A DNA stretch of 64,000 nt from an uncultured Lachnospiraceae bacterium (GTDB lineage: Bacteria; Bacillota; Clostridia; Lachnospirales; Lachnospiraceae): contig CANDGI010000007.1 of NCBI GenBank assembly GCA_947384285.1, forward strand, positions 1 to 64,000. The letters are read 5' to 3'. Positions 20,917 through 29,555 of this stretch are shown here, in pieces. Both the position numbers and the translations under genes were made by a program. The notes beneath the pieces were generated by a model. That model saw only the letters and a program-made list of their open reading frames with translations, had not been told where the DNA came from and did not search any database. How positions within the stretch are numbered: the first letter of the stretch is position 1; each line of letters opens with the position of its first letter.

Positions 20917-23208
20917 TCATCCTTCTATCTCCAGCACTTTTTCCAGGGTATAGCTGCGTCCCTTTGCTTCCACCTGGATTGGCGTACTTGTCTCTGGTTC
21001 ACAGGCCAGAGTTATCTTTTTCTTTTCTATCAGAACATGCACCTGCACGCCCTTGATTATTATACGAAAATCCATAGATTTCCAGCGGTTTGGAAGATGG
21101 GGATTCAGGTATAATACACCGTTTTCGTAGCGGACGCCTGCAAATCCAAAAATCAAGCAGTTCCAAATACCGCCCAGAGATGCAGAGTGGACGCCGTCTG
21201 TACTGTCATGGGGATTTTCGTCCAAATCCACCACCAGGCATTTCTGAAAAAATTCCCAGGACAAATCCATTGCCCCGATGGCTGCACATGCCTGGGCATG
21301 GGCGCAATAGCTTAAGGAGGAGTCATGAATGGTTTTTCCTTCATAGAAAAGTACATTTTTCTTCACAATATCTTCCGCAAACAGATGTGGGAACAGGTTT
21401 AAAAGCATGACCACGTCTGCCTGCTTTAGAACCTGCATATTGACAATTTCTTCCCTGGAGTAATCAAGAAGCACCGCCTGCTTAATCTGGGATGTTTTGT
21501 ATTTGGCAATATTTTTCATGCAGGGCTTGGATAAAAATGTATCGTCCTGGGGAATAATGCCGTCGGCTCCCGGCGTGGCAAGATACATCTTTTCCACAAA
21601 TTCTTCCCATATGCCCAATTCTTTTTCTATGCCAAGCTTCCAGTCCAGGACGGAAAAAATATTCGGCTGTTTCTGCTTCAAGGTTTTTGCATAGTTAAGA
21701 GCTGTTTTTACGCAATAAACTGCCATATAGTTGGTATAGGCGTTGTTATCCACATGTTCTGTGTATTCATCTGGGCCGATGACATCAAAAATTCCATACT
21801 GATGGCGCGTTTCATCCCATTTTGCGCAGGAAACCCAGAACCTTGCCGCTTCAAAAACAATTTCATAGCCGCATTTTTCCATAAAGTCCCAGTCATTGGC
21901 TGCTTGGCGGTATTGTTCCACTGCGTAGGCAATGTCTGCTGTTACATGGTACTCCTTAATGCCGGACCAGACCTTGTTTGCTTTTCCAGTATGTATATTT
22001 AAGGCGGCATAGAGAGGAGTTTCCTCATCGCCGGTTTTGGCTGCTTCCCATGGGAACATTGCCCCTTGGAAGCCATAATCTTTCGCCTTTTTTCTTGCCC
22101 CATCCAATCCTAGGTAGCGGAATTCCAAAATACGTCTTGCTTCCTTGGGATAGAGGTATAACAACATTGGAAACAGGAATATTTCTGTGTCCCAGAACAC
22201 ATGGCCCTTGTATCCCTCGCCAGTCAAGCCCTTTGCCGCAATGCTGCATTCATTGGTGTGCCATGGCGTCATGCCTATCATATGGTATTGGGCAAAACAG
22301 ATTGCCGCTTCCTCCTCCTGGCTCATGCCTTCTACCCGGATGCGGGCGGTATCCCAAAAGCTTTCCATCCTTTTCTGGTGTTTTTCAAACAGGACTTCAT
22401 ATCCAGTTGCACATGCGGCATGTAATGCTTCTTTTCTTTTGTCTGCTGTTATGCCATTTTCCCCTTGGTTTACAAAGGTAATTTTTTCTAAAGCTGCCAG
22501 GCCATTGTCTGGCTTTAGGACGTATGTCCCATATATGCTTCGCCTTTTCAGGCTGAATTCCTTTTCCAAAAGAAGGCCCGCTGCTAATTTGCATTTCACA
22601 GCTTCTATGACTGTGCCTTCTTCCAATTCACTTCGGATTTCCATTACCTCTTTTTCATACACTCTTGCAACGGATTTGTGGAAATGTGATACGCCGCTGT
22701 TGGTAACCTGTCCATTGATGCCTGTCTTAATTTTCAGTTCTCTTATATTGCCGGCAAGGATATGTATCTTCAACGCCTGGACAAAAAGGTTTTTCTGCTC
22801 CATAGAGGCAAATCTTCTGTTTTCAACGGCGATTTTTCTGTTCCCGGAAAGTTCAAATACGTATCGGATCACCAGTTCTCCGCTGAAAAGATCAAGCTTC
22901 CGTTCAAAGGATGTAAGGCTTGCCCGTTCGGGGAGGATTTTTTCACCGTCTGCTTCCAGCTGGAACCAGGTGATATCCGGGCAGTTGACAAGCTCCGTTA
23001 CCTCATCCTCATATGCCTTATGGAATGCACCGCAAAGAAACATTCCTCTTTGTTCTTCAATCAAGGAAAATGGATGTGCCGCCCGCACGCCCAGATATCC
23101 ATTGCACTGGGCAAACACAGATTCTGTCTTCTGTTCGTACTCTGGCAGAAATTCTTTTTCACAAAGCCATAGCTTTCCGGTTTCTTTTTCTGTCTGATAA
23201 TGAATCAT
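20917..23208 (-). CDS. GH65 phosphorylase, YcjT-like (kojibiose phosphorylase candidate)
   Basis: A 763-residue inverting glycoside phosphorylase with catalytic acid E481 in GPDEYTEHVDNN. It lacks the 17-residue repeats of the other GH65 protein in the window. Its position, right after the Gfo/Idh oxidoreductase and in a cluster with two other keto-sugar enzymes, matches ycjT of E. coli, which was shown to be a kojibiose phosphorylase. It would yield beta-glucose 1-phosphate, so it needs a beta-phosphoglucomutase; the only one in the window is at 8.1 kb. Substrate assignment rests on gene order, since GH65 linkage specificity is not obvious from sequence alone. Confidence 0.9.
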   Translation of the reverse strand: MIHYQTEKETGKLWLCEKEFLPEYEQKTESVFAQCNGYLGVRAAHPFSLIEEQRGMFLCGAFHKAYEDEVTELVNCPDITWFQLEADGEKILPERASLTSFERKLDLFSGELVIRYVFELSGNRKIAVENRRFASMEQKNLFVQALKIHILAGNIRELKIKTGINGQVTNSGVSHFHKSVARVYEKEVMEIRSELEEGTVIEAVKCKLAAGLLLEKEFSLKRRSIYGTYVLKPDNGLAALEKITFVNQGENGITADKRKEALHAACATGYEVLFEKHQKRMESFWDTARIRVEGMSQEEEAAICFAQYHMIGMTPWHTNECSIAAKGLTGEGYKGHVFWDTEIFLFPMLLYLYPKEARRILEFRYLGLDGARKKAKDYGFQGAMFPWEAAKTGDEETPLYAALNIHTGKANKVWSGIKEYHVTADIAYAVEQYRQAANDWDFMEKCGYEIVFEAARFWVSCAKWDETRHQYGIFDVIGPDEYTEHVDNNAYTNYMAVYCVKTALNYAKTLKQKQPNIFSVLDWKLGIEKELGIWEEFVEKMYLATPGADGIIPQDDTFLSKPCMKNIAKYKTSQIKQAVLLDYSREEIVNMQVLKQADVVMLLNLFPHLFAEDIVKKNVLFYEGKTIHDSSLSYCAHAQACAAIGAMDLSWEFFQKCLVVDLDENPHDSTDGVHSASLGGIWNCLIFGFAGVRYENGVLYLNPHLPNRWKSMDFRIIIKGVQVHVLIEKKKITLACEPETSTPIQVEAKGRSYTLEKVLEIEG

Positions 23209-23224
23209 ACCTCTACCCCCGCCT

Positions 23225-24262
23225 TTAAAAAATCACAGGTTTTCCTGTTTCTGCAGATTCATACAGCCCGCAGATTATCTTTTGGACATAGGCTCCCTGC
23301 CTGGCAGTTACCAGCAGCTCCTCTTTGCCAAGGCATGCATGTACAAAGTTTGTATCCAAATCCATATGCCAGTCCCTCATTTCAAAAAATGGAAATTCGA
23401 GGTTTACAAGCTGTCCCTCTTCTTCCCCGTAAATCTTCAGTGGAAAAAGGCTGGCGCCCTCTTTGCTTCCAAAGAGCTTGACGCTTCGTATATCCTTTTC
23501 CTCCTGGTTGATGGCAAAGGATGATTGAAGGCTTAAGCTGGTGCTGTCTGAAAACTGGATATATCCAAAAATCCCATCCTCCACGGTAAAACGCTCTGGA
23601 TTCCATTCTCCCATTAATCCTGCTTTTGAGGTTTTCCCGATTCTGCTGCTGCTGGATGCGCATACATAAGAAATCTCGGGATAATCCAGCAGGTATAAAG
23701 CGCAATCCAGCATATGGGCGCCAATATCAATCAAAGGCCCGCCGCCCTGAATCTCTTTGCTGGTAAAACACCCCCATCCCGGGATGCCCCTTCTTCTGTG
23801 CCATTTTACTTCTGTATGATAGATTTCCCCCATCTTACCTTTTGCAATTCTGTCTTTTAAAAATCCAGTATGCCCGCTGGCCCGGAAATGAAAACCGTAG
23901 GATAAAAGTTTTCCTGTTTCTTCTGCTTTTGCAGCCATTTGCTCTGCTTCCTCCACAGTAATTGCCGGAGGTTTTTCACAAAATACGTGGCATCCTGCCT
24001 CCAGGGCATCCAGCGTAATCTGGCAATGGAATTTGTTGGGCACGCAGATAATCACTGCATCTGGCTGCAGATCCTCCAGCATTTTTTTATGTGAGTCGTA
24101 ATAATGTTCTATTTCAAACTTTTTTGCCGCCGTCCTGGCAGTATCGAGACTTGTATCACAGACGCCCAGAATCTCTGCATCCTCCATCACCTGGTAATTT
24201 GGAATGTGGGTCACCTGTGCAATCTGCCCGCAACCGATGATTGCTGCTTTTAATTTCTTCAT
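23225..24262 (-). CDS. Gfo/Idh/MocA oxidoreductase, YcjS-like
   Basis: A 345-residue NAD(P)-dependent dehydrogenase. The Rossmann motif AIIGCGQIAQ is at residues 7-16 and the family lysine lies in CEKPPAI (about 94-100). The C-terminal alpha/beta domain contains GGPLIDIGAHMLD (about 174-186) with the expected Asp and His. In E. coli YcjS oxidises D-glucosides at C3. The gene lies between the isomerase gene and the GH65 gene as in ycjRST. It should generate or consume a 3-keto-glucoside in the cytoplasm. Confidence 0.92.
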   Translation of the reverse strand: MKKLKAAIIGCGQIAQVTHIPNYQVMEDAEILGVCDTSLDTARTAAKKFEIEHYYDSHKKMLEDLQPDAVIICVPNKFHCQITLDALEAGCHVFCEKPPAITVEEAEQMAAKAEETGKLLSYGFHFRASGHTGFLKDRIAKGKMGEIYHTEVKWHRRRGIPGWGCFTSKEIQGGGPLIDIGAHMLDCALYLLDYPEISYVCASSSSRIGKTSKAGLMGEWNPERFTVEDGIFGYIQFSDSTSLSLQSSFAINQEEKDIRSVKLFGSKEGASLFPLKIYGEEEGQLVNLEFPFFEMRDWHMDLDTNFVHACLGKEELLVTARQGAYVQKIICGLYESAETGKPVIF

Positions 24263-24288
24263 CCTGCTTCTCCCTTACCTTGAGGAAC

Positions 24289-25080
24289 CTATAGAAATTG
24301 TTTCATGAAATCTACAGACTCCTGATATGCCCTAAAGGGATCCTTTCCCCGGATTCTCCCTTCATTTACAACCGGCCCGTTGTACCCAATCTCTTTCAGC
24401 GTACCCATATGCCGTTTCCAGTCGATGGATCCTGTTCCCGGCTGATAACGGTGGTTTTCAGCAATGTGGATATGGCCTATATAATCCTTGTATTTTTTCA
24501 AGGTTTCTGAAATATCATCCTCTTCAATTGCCATATGGTAAAAATCACAAGTCAGCTTTACTCTCTGAAATCCTCCCTGGCGGATAATCGCCACAGCATC
24601 CTCCTGGGTGTTGAGGATATGGTCCTGATAGCGGTTTAAGGACTCCAGATAAAGGTATGTGCCTGTTTCCTCTGCTGTCTGTTCAAGCTCTGCCAGAGAA
24701 TCCATAATCGCTTTCACATCCCCTTCATGGCTTCTGGGGGAAACCATTGGAGGAAGCCGGAAGGTAAACATTCCCCAGGCAGCAGGAACCACAACCCCTG
24801 TTCCGCCTGCTTCCTTTATGGCATGCAGGATTGCCTTTAAATCCTCTATGCCGTTTAAACGCTTTTCCTCAATAAAATCTCCAATCCATCCCCGGTATCC
24901 GCCGCAGGCGGTGCAGACGGGAAGGCCTGTCTTGTCAATTGCCTGTTTTACCTTTTCTAAGTTTTCCACCAGTTCTTTTCCGTCAATTTCAAAACATGTA
25001 AAGCCCATGTCCTTGATGAACTGGAATTTTTCTGTCATATCCTTTGGAAAAAAATCTTTATCCTGTGTTCCTAATAACAT
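24289..25080 (-). CDS. Sugar phosphate isomerase/epimerase-like TIM barrel, YcjR-like
   Basis: A 263-residue enzyme of the xylose-isomerase-like TIM-barrel (AP endonuclease 2) family. The E. coli counterpart YcjR epimerises 3-keto-gulosides and 3-keto-glucosides at C4 and has nearly the same length. Likely metal ligands are the Glu in LYLESLNR, the Asp in LTCDFYH, the His in HIHIAENH and the Glu in VVNEGR. The open frame extends to a TTG at 25152, but the ATG at 25080 has AGGAGG 8 bases upstream and gives the family length. The upstream extension contains a degenerate copy of the end of the preceding gene. Confidence 0.9.
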   Translation of the reverse strand: MLLGTQDKDFFPKDMTEKFQFIKDMGFTCFEIDGKELVENLEKVKQAIDKTGLPVCTACGGYRGWIGDFIEEKRLNGIEDLKAILHAIKEAGGTGVVVPAAWGMFTFRLPPMVSPRSHEGDVKAIMDSLAELEQTAEETGTYLYLESLNRYQDHILNTQEDAVAIIRQGGFQRVKLTCDFYHMAIEEDDISETLKKYKDYIGHIHIAENHRYQPGTGSIDWKRHMGTLKEIGYNGPVVNEGRIRGKDPFRAYQESVDFMKQFL

Positions 25081-25099
25081 AGCTGCTGCCTCCTGGGAA

Positions 25100-25205
25100 A
25101 ATCCGCACCCACTTTGGTGCTCTTTTCCAAATACTGATTGATATATGTCCAAATATTGACTTCATATATGTTCTAAGAAAAATCTACGCCCATTTTGATG
25201 CTTTC
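25100..25205 (-). repeat. Degenerate direct repeat across the stop codon of the dehydrogenase gene (period 81)
   Basis: The last codons of the dehydrogenase (encoding SIKMGVDFS and the stop) are echoed 81 bases further on by a segment encoding HQSGCGFSQ in the leader of the next gene. Between them, a 21-base element reading ACATATAT and ending ATATTTGG also occurs twice. Confidence 0.55.
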
Positions 25206-26228
25206 TTCCGGGTGCTGGTCTACATATCTGCAGAAGCCTTCGGCACACTCTGCGAAGGGAACCACCGGGTCAATCAAGTCCTCGCAGTCTAGGTATCCGT
25301 TCATCAAAAGCTCCCAGCATACATCTTCAATCCGCTTTCTGTTCCAGCGGGGATATTCCGGGTTCGGTTCGCTGCATGCCCTGGAAAAAATAATTTTCCC
25401 ATAATTAAAATGTGCTTCCTGTCCAAGCCAGAGCCCCTCGGGAAATGGTTTTGCAAATGCCACATAGGCAATGGTTCCATTGTATGCAAGGCCTTTCAGT
25501 GCGGATTGGAGTGCATGTACGTTGCCGCTTGTCTCGATAATCACGTCTGCGCCCTGCTTATCTGTTAGGCGTTTTATCTCAAGCCCCGCGTCACAGGACA
25601 GGGAATCTAAGGCATAGTGCGCGCCGGTTTTCATGGCAATTTCACGTCTCTTTGCAATGGGGTCAATGCCAATCACGGCAGATGCGCCGATTTTTGCCGC
25701 TATCTGCAGGGCAATCAATCCGATAGCTCCAAGGCCGATGATGACTACACGGTCTCCAGGCCTTACATTGGCATCGCGGATTCCGCTCAATGCAAATTGG
25801 GCCGGGTCATAGCACACTGCATTTTTTGCAGAGGCAGCTTTGCTCATCTTGCGAAGCTTATAGTTGTCTACGGCATTGACAATCTGCGTTTCCTTGATGG
25901 GTCCGTAGGAGCAGACCCTGTCTCCGATTTCGTATTCCGTAACATCCGCTCCCTTTTCTGTAATTGTTCCTACAAACATATTGCCCAGAGGAAGGTCACC
26001 GAATTCGATTCCTCTTGGCTCATCTTCATCCCGCTTTGCAAAGATACGCCATTCCTCGTCAAATTTTCCATCAATAAAAGGCGTCGTACCCCTGAAATCG
26101 GCCAGCTCGGTTCCATGCTTGGGCGCTGCGAATTCCACTTTTATTTTTACCTCGCTGCTGGTAATCTCCCTGTCCTCATATTCCTTCAGTTCCGCAGTCC
26201 TGGGAGCTGTTGCTACTAATTTTTTCAT
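25173..26228 (-). CDS. Zinc-type medium-chain dehydrogenase, YcjQ-like
   Basis: A 351-residue medium-chain dehydrogenase/reductase. The NAD-binding motif GLGAIGLIALQIA is near residues 166-178, and the N-terminal catalytic domain has the KHGTELADFRG stretch where relatives place catalytic residues. In E. coli YcjQ oxidises D-gulosides at C3. With YcjR and YcjS it completes a guloside-to-glucoside route through two keto intermediates. The ribosome binding site AAGGAAGG precedes the ATG. The gap to the permease gene contains a partial 50-bp duplication. Confidence 0.92.
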   Translation of the reverse strand: MKKLVATAPRTAELKEYEDREITSSEVKIKVEFAAPKHGTELADFRGTTPFIDGKFDEEWRIFAKRDEDEPRGIEFGDLPLGNMFVGTITEKGADVTEYEIGDRVCSYGPIKETQIVNAVDNYKLRKMSKAASAKNAVCYDPAQFALSGIRDANVRPGDRVVIIGLGAIGLIALQIAAKIGASAVIGIDPIAKRREIAMKTGAHYALDSLSCDAGLEIKRLTDKQGADVIIETSGNVHALQSALKGLAYNGTIAYVAFAKPFPEGLWLGQEAHFNYGKIIFSRACSEPNPEYPRWNRKRIEDVCWELLMNGYLDCEDLIDPVVPFAECAEGFCRYVDQHPEESIKMGVDFS

Positions 26229-26255
26229 AAAATGAATCCTTCCTTTTCTTATTGT

Positions 26256-26325
26256 CTTAATCTTTTACGCTGCCTGCAGGCGCATGGCGCGGCTGGACAT
26301 GCGGCCTTAGCCTTTTACGCCTCCC
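26256..26325 (-). repeat. Partial 50-bp duplication around the permease stop codon
   Basis: CTTAATCTTTTACGC at 26256 and CTTAGCCTTTTACGC at 26306 are near-identical copies 50 bases apart. The second contains the stop codon of the permease gene and the first lies outside it. The flanks are only partly conserved. Confidence 0.55.
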
Positions 26326-27155
26326 GCGGTGCTTCCACTCTTAATTAAACGCTGGCTGAATCCATACATAATTACAATGGGAAGTGATGTAATTAAGGAA
26401 GCTGCCATCATACGCCCCCAAATATAGTCCGGGGTATTAAACAGTGAGTTTAATCCAATTGGAATCGTCATAAGATCCGGTGAATCGATGAAAATAGATG
26501 CAAACAGCACATCATTCCATGCAATCATGAATCCATAGACGAACACAGATATGATGCCCGACATGGAAAGGGGAACTACGATGCGGAAGATAATTCCCAT
26601 CCTGCTTAAGCCGTCCACTCTCCCTGCTTCTTCCAGTTCTGCCGGAATCGTGTCAAAATAGCTTCTTGTCATGTAAATAGCTGTGGGCAGCGTCTGGACA
26701 ATCATACAGATAATCACGGCTTCCCGGCTGTTGCTCAGCCCGATGGCAGACAGCATTTTGAACAATGGGACAATCAACAGGATTCCTGAAAACATATACA
26801 CCAGGAAAAATATTTCGCTGATAATGCTTTTTCCTTTAAATTTCAGCCGGGATAAAGCGTAACCGCCCAAAATCCCTAAAAGCACCACAATCACGGAGGT
26901 GGCAAGGGCGATATACAAGCTGTTTCTCATGTATTTGGTAAATGGAAAAATATTTGAATTAAAAATATCAAAAAAGTGCTGAATCTCCCAGTTCCTGGGG
27001 ATAATCGTGGGAGGGTAGCCGATGGTCTCTGCTGTTTCCTTCAGAGAAATGCTGAGCATGATGATAAATGGGAACAACAGCACCAATACCACAAGGATCA
27101 CACGGGCATAGAACCAGGTTTCTTTCAGCATTTTTTTATGGTTAGTCTTCTTCAA
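26307..27155 (-). CDS. Carbohydrate ABC transporter permease (MalG type), YcjP-like
   Basis: A 282-residue permease with six helices and an EAA loop (EEAGRVDGLSRMGIIFRIVVP). The frame begins with TTG at 27155, which has AAGGTG 7 bases upstream; the first ATG (27131) lacks a ribosome binding site. It overlaps the preceding permease gene by 14 bases. It is a partner for the YcjO-like permease in uptake of the cluster's glycoside. Confidence 0.92.
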   Translation of the reverse strand: MKKTNHKKMLKETWFYARVILVVLVLLFPFIIMLSISLKETAETIGYPPTIIPRNWEIQHFFDIFNSNIFPFTKYMRNSLYIALATSVIVVLLGILGGYALSRLKFKGKSIISEIFFLVYMFSGILLIVPLFKMLSAIGLSNSREAVIICMIVQTLPTAIYMTRSYFDTIPAELEEAGRVDGLSRMGIIFRIVVPLSMSGIISVFVYGFMIAWNDVLFASIFIDSPDLMTIPIGLNSLFNTPDYIWGRMMAASLITSLPIVIMYGFSQRLIKSGSTAGGVKG

Positions 27156-28029
27156 CTTTCAGCACCTTCTTTCTGATTAGCATAATTAAGGCAAAAATAA
27201 ACACAAATAAAACAATGGAGATTGCCGCTGCTTTGCCAAAATCATGGGTTGCAAATGCCATATCGTAAAGATATACGCCCAACACGTTCACCTGTTTTGT
27301 CAGCAGATACACCTCGGTATAAATATAGAATACCCATATGGTTCTAAGGCTTACGACAGTAACAAGAGTGGGCTTGATTGCCGGATAAGTAATCACTTTA
27401 AATTTTTCCCAGGAGGTTGCCCCGTCAATATCTGCCGCCTCATACAGGCTGTTGTCCATGGACTGGAGGATGGCGGTAAAGGAAAGATATGCATAAGGGA
27501 AAAACTTCCAGATTGCAAATATGGATACTAAAATAAATGCAATAGCAGGCTGGTCGAACCAAAGGGGCGCTTTGTCCGTGATTCCCAGCACATCTATCAC
27601 AAAGTAATTCATAATTCCGTAAATATTATTAAACATGTACCGCCAGGTGAAAATCAGGCAGACAGCAGGAACCACATAGGAAAGAATGATAATGGAATTC
27701 ACCAGCTTCTTTCCGAAAAACGGCCGGTTTAAAAATATAGATAAAATCAGGCCGAGCAGGGTGCTGATGCCTGTCACTACTACGGTAAAGGATAAGGTTA
27801 CCAGTACAGATTTATAAAATTCCGGGTCTTTAAACACCTCAATATAATTCTTAAGCCCGATAAACTCTGAGGGCAGGTTTGGATTCAGGGGAACATCCTG
27901 GCAGCTGATTACGATATTATAAATAAGCGGATAGCCAATCAGCAGTGCCAGCAAAAGGATGCTTGGCGATAGAAGCAGCATCGCAAATTTTGTATCGCTT
28001 CCGCCCAGCTTTTTTTTCTTTTTACTCAT
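27142..28029 (-). CDS. Carbohydrate ABC transporter permease (MalF type), YcjO-like
   Basis: A 295-residue permease with six helices, a very basic N-terminus and the EAA loop YEAADIDGATSWEKFKVIT. Two ATG codons are possible. The one at 28029 has AAGGAAGG at a proper 6-base distance, while the one at 28035 touches it. No ATPase is encoded nearby. In E. coli the cluster carries its own ATPase gene (ycjV), so its absence here is a difference. Confidence 0.92.
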   Translation of the reverse strand: MSKKKKKLGGSDTKFAMLLLSPSILLLALLIGYPLIYNIVISCQDVPLNPNLPSEFIGLKNYIEVFKDPEFYKSVLVTLSFTVVVTGISTLLGLILSIFLNRPFFGKKLVNSIIILSYVVPAVCLIFTWRYMFNNIYGIMNYFVIDVLGITDKAPLWFDQPAIAFILVSIFAIWKFFPYAYLSFTAILQSMDNSLYEAADIDGATSWEKFKVITYPAIKPTLVTVVSLRTIWVFYIYTEVYLLTKQVNVLGVYLYDMAFATHDFGKAAAISIVLFVFIFALIMLIRKKVLKVEED

Positions 28030-28167
28030 TTTCATCCTTCCTTTTAAAAATTGGGAGAGAAAAGATACCCTTGCAGATGATTAGCCGGCAGGTTTTTATC
28101 CTTTAAAAACTGCAGGCAATCCGGCATATGCGTATGCTTCCAGGTACATTCCCTCCCATATGGTTGA

Positions 28168-29478
28168 TTATTTCATCAGTTTCTCAACTGCTGCCTGTGC
28201 TGCCGTAAGCTCTGCGGCAGCGTCGGCATTCTGTACCACTACGTTGTTTATCATTTTGCTGATAACGCCGGTATTGGTAACATCACCCATTTCCGTGAAA
28301 TTCTTGCCGTCAACTGCGCCGAACAGCTGGAGGTTTGCCACAGCATTTGCAATTTCTTCCGTCATATGGACGTATGCCTTTCTCTCCTCTAAATCTGTAT
28401 ATTCCGGCATTTCATCCACAGATTTGATTACTGGCTGGATTCCGCCCGGCGCCATATTCAGCCAGTCTACGTTATTCTCATCTTCCAGCATGAAGCTTAC
28501 AAATTTTTTTGCAGCTTCTGTCTTTGCCTCATCCATGCCTGCCGCAATGCCAAGTACGATGATGCATCCATATGCAGCTTCTGTCTTTCTGTTTGGAAGG
28601 ACTAAGGTTAGGTCATCTGCAAATCCTGCTTTTTTTACATTGCCAAGGATGTACGTAGAATACATCGCCATGGGAGCATGTTTTCCAACAAATGCATCAT
28701 TCACGTCTGCAACTTCTGTTGAGCCAGGCATGGAAAATGCAGCCAGGCTCTTATAATATTCTAAGGCTTCTTTCATTTCCGGCGTATCAATGGTAACGCC
28801 TTTGCTGCCGTCAAACACGTTGGCTCCGTTGGAAAGGGCAAATTGTGAAAATACCTGTTCGGTAAATGCGCTGTCCGATGTGGGGAGGGCAATGCCGTAC
28901 ATCTGGTTTCCTGGATCATGGAAGGCTTCTGCCACTGCCAGCACCTCTTCCCAGGTTGTAGGAACGGATAAGTTTTTCTCTTTTAACATTCCTTCATTTA
29001 CCCAGATTCCCTGTATCCAGCTGCTGATCGGGACGCCTACATAGCTTGCCCCGTCCTCTGTCTTGGTTACTTTCAATGCGCCTTCATAGAATGCGTCTTC
29101 GCCTTTGGCGTCTATCACTTCTTTTACTGCGTCCACATCCGTAAACTGGTTTGCTACGCTTGTCTTTGCTTGATCCTGGCTGTATTCCACCACAGCTGCA
29201 AGCTCCCCGTTTCCTCCCTGGGTTGCAATTTTGGAATCATAGTCGTCCTCATTGACCGGGACAGATTCCACAATAATATCCGGGTTTGCTTTCTGGAATT
29301 TGTCAATGAGCGCCTGGACAGCGTCCTGTCTCTCCTGCTCTACCTGCATGTGCATGAACTGGATTTTCACCTGCTCTCCCTCGGAACCCTTTGATTCATT
29401 GGATTCTTTTCCGCATCCTGCAGCCATTGCTGCTGTCATTGCTGTAATAAGCAATGCACTGATTAATCTTTTTTTCAT
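28168..29478 (-). CDS. Sugar-binding lipoprotein of an ABC importer, YcjN-like
   Basis: A 436-residue family 1 solute-binding protein. The lipoprotein signal ends in AAGC with the acylated Cys at position 22. The frame extends 18 codons further upstream, but the ATG at 29478 has GGAGAGAAGG upstream and begins the signal peptide correctly. It follows the phosphorylase gene in the order of ycjMN. The ligand is presumably glucosylglycerate or a related glucoside or guloside. A gap of 138 bases separates it from the permease gene. Confidence 0.93.
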   Translation of the reverse strand: MKKRLISALLITAMTAAMAAGCGKESNESKGSEGEQVKIQFMHMQVEQERQDAVQALIDKFQKANPDIIVESVPVNEDDYDSKIATQGGNGELAAVVEYSQDQAKTSVANQFTDVDAVKEVIDAKGEDAFYEGALKVTKTEDGASYVGVPISSWIQGIWVNEGMLKEKNLSVPTTWEEVLAVAEAFHDPGNQMYGIALPTSDSAFTEQVFSQFALSNGANVFDGSKGVTIDTPEMKEALEYYKSLAAFSMPGSTEVADVNDAFVGKHAPMAMYSTYILGNVKKAGFADDLTLVLPNRKTEAAYGCIIVLGIAAGMDEAKTEAAKKFVSFMLEDENNVDWLNMAPGGIQPVIKSVDEMPEYTDLEERKAYVHMTEEIANAVANLQLFGAVDGKNFTEMGDVTNTGVISKMINNVVVQNADAAAELTAAQAAVEKLMK

Positions 29479-29555
29479 ATCCTTCTCTCCTTTTCTATTG
29501 TTAACAGAGCCTCTCTTGTCTGTTACAATCAATGTTTGATGTGTTATCTACAGCC